From: Combretum micranthum
Taxonomy: Eukaryota; Streptophyta; Magnoliopsida; Myrtales; Combretaceae
Direction: 5' to 3'
Assembly (NCBI GenBank): GCA_024138025.1
Contig: JAMXBD010002849.1
Coordinates: 1 to 64,000, forward strand
Length of the DNA: 64,000 bases
The notes below the pieces were generated by a model that searched no databases, was not told the origin of the DNA, and saw only the letters and a list, made by a program, of their open reading frames with translations. How positions within the stretch are numbered: position 1 is the stretch's first letter; every line of letters starts with the position of its first letter. Both the position numbers and the translations under genes were made by a program. Positions 58,489 to 64,000 of this stretch are shown here, in pieces.

Positions 58489-61389
58489 TTGGAGGAATTA
58501 GGGTTTGTGTGTGATAAAAAAAAAATAAAACAAAGCATTTTGGAGCCAAAATGGGAGGGTTTCACGCCGACCAATGCTTGTAAGGAGGGGGGATTTGATT
58601 TTTGGTGTGACTTGTTTTGATAGATAAGTGTACTAATTGTCATAAATTGTAATAATAAATAAGAGACAAATGATCCTTGGAAAAGAAAATGAATTTGAGT
58701 GATTGAAAGGTTGTAAGAATAGGATGTACTTGTGCATAGTAATAAATAGTAGATAAGACATCTACTTTACCGGTAGTAACGAAAATACGGGAAAAAGGCT
58801 ATAACTGTAATTTTTATAGCCCGAAAAATTATAAAATATATATTTTTGAAATCCTTATAAAATTCCGGTTCTAACGAGTATTCCGGAATATTTTTCTGAG
58901 TTCCTAGTTCCAGGGCTCGCTTTTCCGTAATAGAACTCGGGAAAACCCGAAATAGAAAAATTTTCAAAATCAAAACTTTTTATGGTTTGAAATATGCTAT
59001 AAAACGATAATCCACATTAATTTAGCTTATAGAGGTTCTTCTATATAGAAATCGAAGAAAAGCCAGATTTAGGGTTCCTAGGTTGCTTGTACTAATCCTA
59101 TTTAAGGTTTTGATTTCCGATTTACGGAGTTTACTCGGTTACTAAGAAAACCGGGGTTTACACATATCATATGTGCAACTGCAATATAATAACTGTCTTG
59201 CAAGTTAGAGATTGCAAGGCTCCACCTGTATATTTATTCTACAAGTTTCAAATGTATAACTATATTTTTTATAATTAAGGAAATCCGATTTCTCATAGAT
59301 CATCAAAACAGCAAAGAATCGGTACCCCCAGTAAATAATAAAATAGGATAGATAATCTTTAATTTTACACAATTTCCAACTATTACACCATTAATTTAAT
59401 TTACATATTAAGTTTACTTATATAATACAAAAATTCAAACTCCTATATCATTCATATTCCTATCTTCGACGAGTTCATTGAGGAAGGCTCTCTTCACACA
59501 GTCTTAGCCCATTCCTAAAATGAGTTATTCCTATATAAAAATTATGAGGGTGCGAGCTAACCCACTACTCAGTGAATAACAAGACCAGACCATGCATTAC
59601 ACAAATGTCAAGCAAGTATTATTAACAAATATATATAATGCAACGCTCAAACCATATGATATGTATAGTTTAGATTATCGGAATCCAAACCAATTGAGAT
59701 TTACTCTTTGTCTTGAGGGTTAAATGACCATCATAAGTCATTCATGTCCAGGAGAGAAAAAGAACTAAGGAAGGAGAATCTCTTTTCAAACTCATTGTTG
59801 TTTATATATACATAGTAGTAACATAACCCCAACTTCACCTTAGAAAGAAACTAAGGAAGAAGGATTTCTTTTTAAACTAATTTATTATTTATGTATACAT
59901 TATTAACATAACCTCAACTTCACCTTAGAATTCAGACTCACCACTAAGTATTAGCTACCTCATGTTAACTCTCATCAGGTGATGTCTTTCGGTGTCTACT
60001 TAGTTCCTGTAGAGCTGACACCTAATGGTAATCTTTACCAGATTCATTGGACACAACAAAGCATTACCATAGAGTTGGGGGCTAATACGTGACGTTAACA
60101 CCATATAAATGTAAGTTATATTTGTCATGCAATGTATGTTCATTTCATTTAAGGTTCCAATATAATTTAGTGCATATTATTTAGTGATCACTCAAATAAC
60201 AGTCGCTCATCAATATCAACAACTCAATGATTACAAACATTTTGAGACCACTTTTATATTAATGATTTAATTATCAAAATAATCACCAAACAATAACACA
60301 AGTACTTAATCCCCATACATAGTCAATTATGTTTATCTTAATTTAGGTGAAACTACATTACAAACACAAACAAGGTGATAAGGTTAAAGTTACCCACCTG
60401 TCATCCAGCTTAAGCCGTAGCAAACTTCTAAGAAATCCAAAGATTAATTTGTTCCTCCTATGAAAAAGAAATATAAATCACTCACCATCCCTTTTTATAG
60501 ACACTTCATTACATTTTAGTATTCTTTTTATTTTAATTCATTATTTTACATTTGATTGAAGCATGGACTTATTTTAAAACCTATTTGATTAGACATTAAG
60601 TAGAAATCCTGTTATGGCCACAAAAATCACCTTGTCAACAAACAGACAGTTCTTCATTGTTTGTCAAATTATTACTTTTCCTTTGTTTATAAATCATTTA
60701 TTATAAAACATTATTATTCTCTTATAATTCATATAAGTATTTTCATAAATTACTAACTTACATGAAAAACTCATTTTAGCAAACATACATTTGAAACAAC
60801 ATATTCTCTTTACTAAATATGGTCCAACCCATTATTTTACAATATACTATCTTTAAGATATTTATAAGTTTTAAGTCTAGTTTAATTTAACTTAGCTAAA
60901 TTGATTAAATTTAACCAATCAAATTCATTTTATATCTAAGATTCATATAAACTTAAGTCTATGTTAACTTAATTTTAGCTAAGTTGATTAGAATTAGTCA
61001 TTTAGTTTAGTTACTAAGTCATATTTAATTATCTCTCTAAGCCATTATTATATGTCTATTAATACTTTAGTTAATCTAAGTATATTTATTTTAGATCAAG
61101 TTCATTTTATCTCCTTAGTCTATTAATCTTTAAGATATTATAAAATTTCTATACTCAACTATATACACTTAACTAGTAAAATCATTGTTTCAATTTGATT
61201 TGGATATATTGTAGTTTGAAAAAAATAAATTTTCCGCCTTGATTCTTTTAGAATTTCCCAAAACTTAAAACATAAAAGTTGTAGAACTCTTTCAAAGCTT
61301 TCTGCAACATCTTAAGTCACCTCAATTCGAGTCCTGAAGAAAAAGTTATGATTAAAATACAAAATAGTATTGTGCTATATGATAACCAA

Positions 61390-61716
61390 CATATCACACT
61401 TGCGATTTTTAAAAATCTCAAACCATTGTCTAGTAAAGGCAAAGTTACGCCCATGATTCTTCAAAAACACACCATCAAGCACTACTGAGGTTTGAATCAC
61501 TCCTGTGATTCATCAAAACATCAACATCTGAGGCTACTAAGGGGAGAATCATGCTTGTGACTTTATGATTTTGAAGTTTTAAAATATCCCAAGGCTAGTA
61601 AAGGTAAGACCACGCTCGTGATTTTGAAAATTTTTTGAAACAGAGCTCAAATCACACCCGTGATTAATCAAAATCATCCAACCCAAGCTTACAAAATGCT
61701 AAGTCACATTCGTGAT
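61390..61716 (-). repeat. Palindrome array in LTR copy B (about 52-bp period)
   Basis: Seven imperfect copies of AATCACRCYCGTGATT occur near 61393, 61446, 61495, 61547, 61609, 61650 and 61701, so the spacing is about 40-62 bp. The intervening unit sequence is also related ('tcaaaac..c..aggctactaa'). In transcription sense the array lies upstream of the 'atcataactttttcttc' block. Confidence 0.75.
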
Positions 61717-62791
61717 TGTTAGATTACTCTGACTTACGAGTTCCCCTGTTTCTTTTTCCTAATTTTAACTCGTTGTTTACTTGTTTTATTTTCAAAATTC
61801 AACCCACAGCATCTTAATAACAACATATAAGTTTAACACCATAACTTACAACATCAATATACATACATCTTATTTCATTAAATCATTTCATCAACTTCCT
61901 ATCTTCACACATGCATAAACAACTAGATTTTTAGTTACATGATAATATACTTCTTATTTACTAATTTTATCACATGTCCAACTTGTATCTAGCATCAACT
62001 CATCATATACATACATAAACAACAACTAAAGTGAAGAAAATATCAAACTTATCTTTTTAGACAATTTAAACATCTTGTTCTTCTCTACTACTACTCCTTC
62101 TAATTTCTTGAAGCTATCTCATGCATGATCTTCATCTTTTATCTTGTTTTCTATCTTTATTTTCTCTTTAATCTTCTTGAACTTGATGTTTGAGTTGGTT
62201 GATTAAGAGAAAAAGAAGAGAAAACGAAGAAGGAGAAAAGGAAAAGAAGAAAATGAAAAGGAAAGAAAGAAGAAGAAAAAGGAAAAGGAGAAAAAAGGGT
62301 TAAATATTAAAAGATCTTTAAAGATATTTATGTAGGATTTTGATTTAAGCTTGTTAGATCTTATCTTAAGTATTAAAAGCAATTGGAAAGAAATTTTAGG
62401 ATAATGGAAGTAAAATCGATAACTTAAATTGAAAATCTAATTTAGAAATTAAGTTGGTAAAAACTTGATATTTAGTTTAGGTTTAGGTTTAAGAACTAAT
62501 ATTTTTAAATAAGTACATAGACTCAAAATTTATAGGAATTAAGAAAATAAGATTTAGGTTAAAATGGAAAAATTAAGGCATTTTATAAATCTAGTTAAAT
62601 GAACTTAAGATATTTGAGTCATTTGCATATTGAAAGAAAAATGAGTTTAAGTTGATGATTGCAAAGAATCTAATAACTCATTTTCCGAAAATGGACTAAA
62701 GCTTAGGGTTTTCAAATTTACTAAACATTTAAATTCAATTTTCAAAGATTTAATGATTTGAAAATGAAAGAAGGAGTTTAACTAAAATTTG

Positions 62792-64000
62792 TGTAATGTA
62801 CAAGTAAATAAGTTACAATGAAGGATAAAAGTGTAAATTGATATAAAATAAGAAAGTTTTTAGGTCAAAGATTAAATATATTGTGTTGTGTTCACATGGT
62901 AGAGACGTGATTTAAAATGGATTTTAGCAAAGTATACACTGACTTCAACACCGTCGATGTAGGATTCAACGCAACCAACAATCCTATGCTGACGTACATT
63001 GCTGTGGCTTTGGCAGTATAAAGCCAGTGTTGGATTGAAGAGAAATCGAGTAATTTTAATTACACCGCTAATGTATATGGTACGTTGCCAGTGTTGGAGT
63101 GTACACCATTGGTGTACATGGCGGCATACCTTTGATGAAAAATGACCCGAGACGAATGGCAAATCGATACGCCACCATTGTTGACGTTTACGCCACCGAC
63201 CTTTAGGCTACACCATCGATGTATGATTAGAAACTGTAGATGTATGTTGCATAGAAGGCCAAAAGTTACACGAAATCCTTATGTCTATTCCATTGTTTCC
63301 TTCTCCAAAATATCCCCAAAACCTGGAAAATCCTCTCTATGCTTGGTTCTAGTATCCAGGAGATTGGAAGATCGGATTCAGGTAATCAAACCTATACTTC
63401 TCTTTAGATCTTAAAATGTATAGTTTTGCTCAGGGTTTATTTGTTGATTTGAAAGGGATATTGGAGAAAACTTTAGTTTTGTGGAGATCGAGAAATTCAT
63501 TGTTTAGGAAGGATTTTTATCAAGTTTAGGTAAGTATTTTATGTTGTTGATCATTATGATTTCATAAAAGTAGTTTTTGATGAATTTTGAATTCTTAGCT
63601 TTGAATTGGATTCTAGGGTTTGGAAAGAGTTGTTGAGGAGATTTGTTGTTTTGGAGGATTTTTGTGTTGCGATCAAGGAAAAAGGTGTACATTTGATATT
63701 CTTTGAGATGAAGGTTTTAGATGATTTTGGATTAAAATTAGTTTATGGATAAGATATGTATTGATATTGTGTTGTTTATATGATTAGGATTTTATGGATT
63801 TGAGTTCATAGTTCTGTACCTTGAGACTGATATAGGTACAACCATTCCTTGTTTGATGTATGTGCTTGTAGGTCTAGAATTGTTCAATGAATCTATAATA
63901 GTAGACTTTTAGTTATTTTTTATTGCTTTGCTTGGCTGCTGTTAGTAAAAACCACTCAGAGTGTGATACTAATGTTGGCAATCTGATGATCTAGTATGAA
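62792..64000 (+). mobile_element. Tekay-related LTR (copy C'), cut by the window edge
   Basis: It starts TGTAATGTACAAGTAAATAAG, similar to the Tekay LTR start. Landmarks follow in the same order: a palindrome array (62940-63230), 'ggtacaaccattccttgtttgatgtatgtgcttgtag' (about 63835-63873, matching 45170-45210) and 'gtgatactaatg..atctgatgatct' at the edge. The last third, including the position of the acidic frame, lies outside the window. It abuts copy B in opposite orientation. Confidence 0.7.
62940..63230 (+). repeat. Palindrome array in LTR copy C'
   Basis: Imperfect copies of TACACCATYGRTGTA: 'acaccgtcgatgta' (62949), 'tacaccgctaatgta' (63061), 'tacaccattggtgta' (63102) and 'tacaccatcgatgta' (63209), with 'tacgccacc' half-copies. 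The palindrome differs from the GCCGGC version in the related Tekay LTR at the same position. Confidence 0.65.

Larger units (their letters stand above)
55647..59162 (-). mobile_element. Family A long LTR-only unit (copy A5), inserted in copy B
   Basis: On the plus strand it begins TGTCACGCCCC and ends CGGGGTTTACA. Perfect CATAT duplications flank it (55642-55646 and 59163-59167). It is 3516 bp long. It has a TATA box 58481-58488, a leader with a (GT)n run, a donor AG|GTAATC at 58351/58350, a conserved block 56956-57037, a candidate exon 56785-56850 and a tandem block 56262-56450. No gag-pol. Confidence 0.85.
55596..62791 (-). mobile_element. Family B/D long LTR (copy B), split by copy A5
   Basis: The 3' end (minus sense) is at 55596, where the plus strand reads TGTCACGACCC. 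About 45 bp later, copy A5 interrupts it between two CATAT duplications, and the sequence resumes at 59163. Blocks at 60840-61380 are colinear with copy D (7310-7800): 'tagctaagttgatta', 'ctatatacacttaactagta', 'gaagaaaaagttatgat'. A palindrome array is at 61390-61716 and a pyrimidine-rich leader (minus sense) at about 62200-62300. The 5' end is not visible because copy C' starts at 62792. Confidence 0.55.

Noticed and set aside
59460..59580. An acidic-exon counterpart in LTR copy B
   Set aside because: An acceptor-like AG is present, but the shared phase meets a stop after three codons; only a different phase gives EESLPQ-stop, so the match is too weak to count.
61390..61716. CRISPR-like array of regularly spaced palindromes
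   Set aside because: Units are imperfect, the intervening sequence is itself repeated, and the context is a plant LTR.

Overview
The window is AT-rich plant nuclear DNA, most likely from a eudicot, and looks like repeat-dense (pericentromeric-type) heterochromatin. The evidence is a chromodomain-bearing Ty3/gypsy element of the Tekay/Del type, a CACTA (En/Spm) transposase relic, hAT-like and Harbinger/Tourist-like non-autonomous elements, a tRNA-derived SINE, a Helitron 3' end and a broken plant mobile domain (PMD) gene. I found no intact host gene, rRNA, tRNA or CRISPR array. Nearly every open frame is a shadow inside a repeat. Layout: 1-196 is the tail of a long LTR of family A. 813-5483, 15241-18483 (minus), 19896-23987, 27144-31640 and 55647-59162 (minus) are five more family A units. 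Each is 3.2-4.7 kb, has TG..CA-type ends and a 5-bp target duplication (perfect for two, one mismatch for three), and has no internal gag-pol. 6333-9309 and 55596-62791 (both minus) belong to a second long-LTR family, B/D, with a truncated relative near 11-11.8 kb. 25197-34509 is a short-LTR gypsy element with a gag relic and a perfect GGCAA duplication; it was later invaded by one family A unit and by a nested pair of hAT-like elements. 34588-36631 is a solo LTR related to the Tekay element. 39006 to about 54.7 kb is a decayed CACTA element, split by a MITE-like insert and by the complete but broken Tekay element at 44034-53063 (perfect GAGTT duplication). From 62792 to the window end lies a further Tekay-related LTR. 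Small elements fill the gaps: three Harbinger-like MITE copies, a SINE, a Helitron terminus, an 85-bp-arm hairpin and microsatellites. No cellular pathway is encoded; the genes do not work together, and the window is a stack of insertions whose order can be read from nesting. The most unusual signal is shared by several of these LTRs. (1) A TATA box, an ATG-poor pyrimidine-rich leader and a consensus-like splice donor are followed much later by a polypyrimidine/AG acceptor and a short acidic reading frame that ends at a stop in the same phase in eight LTR copies (for example PEDYYD-stop in family A, SGPDY in the Tekay group). (2) The B/D and Tekay-type LTRs carry an array of short palindromes, but each family has a different palindrome. 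(3) In the Tekay element the two LTRs differ far more in the first 490 bp, which holds the palindrome array, than in the rest. All three come from reading by eye and need alignment and transcript data.
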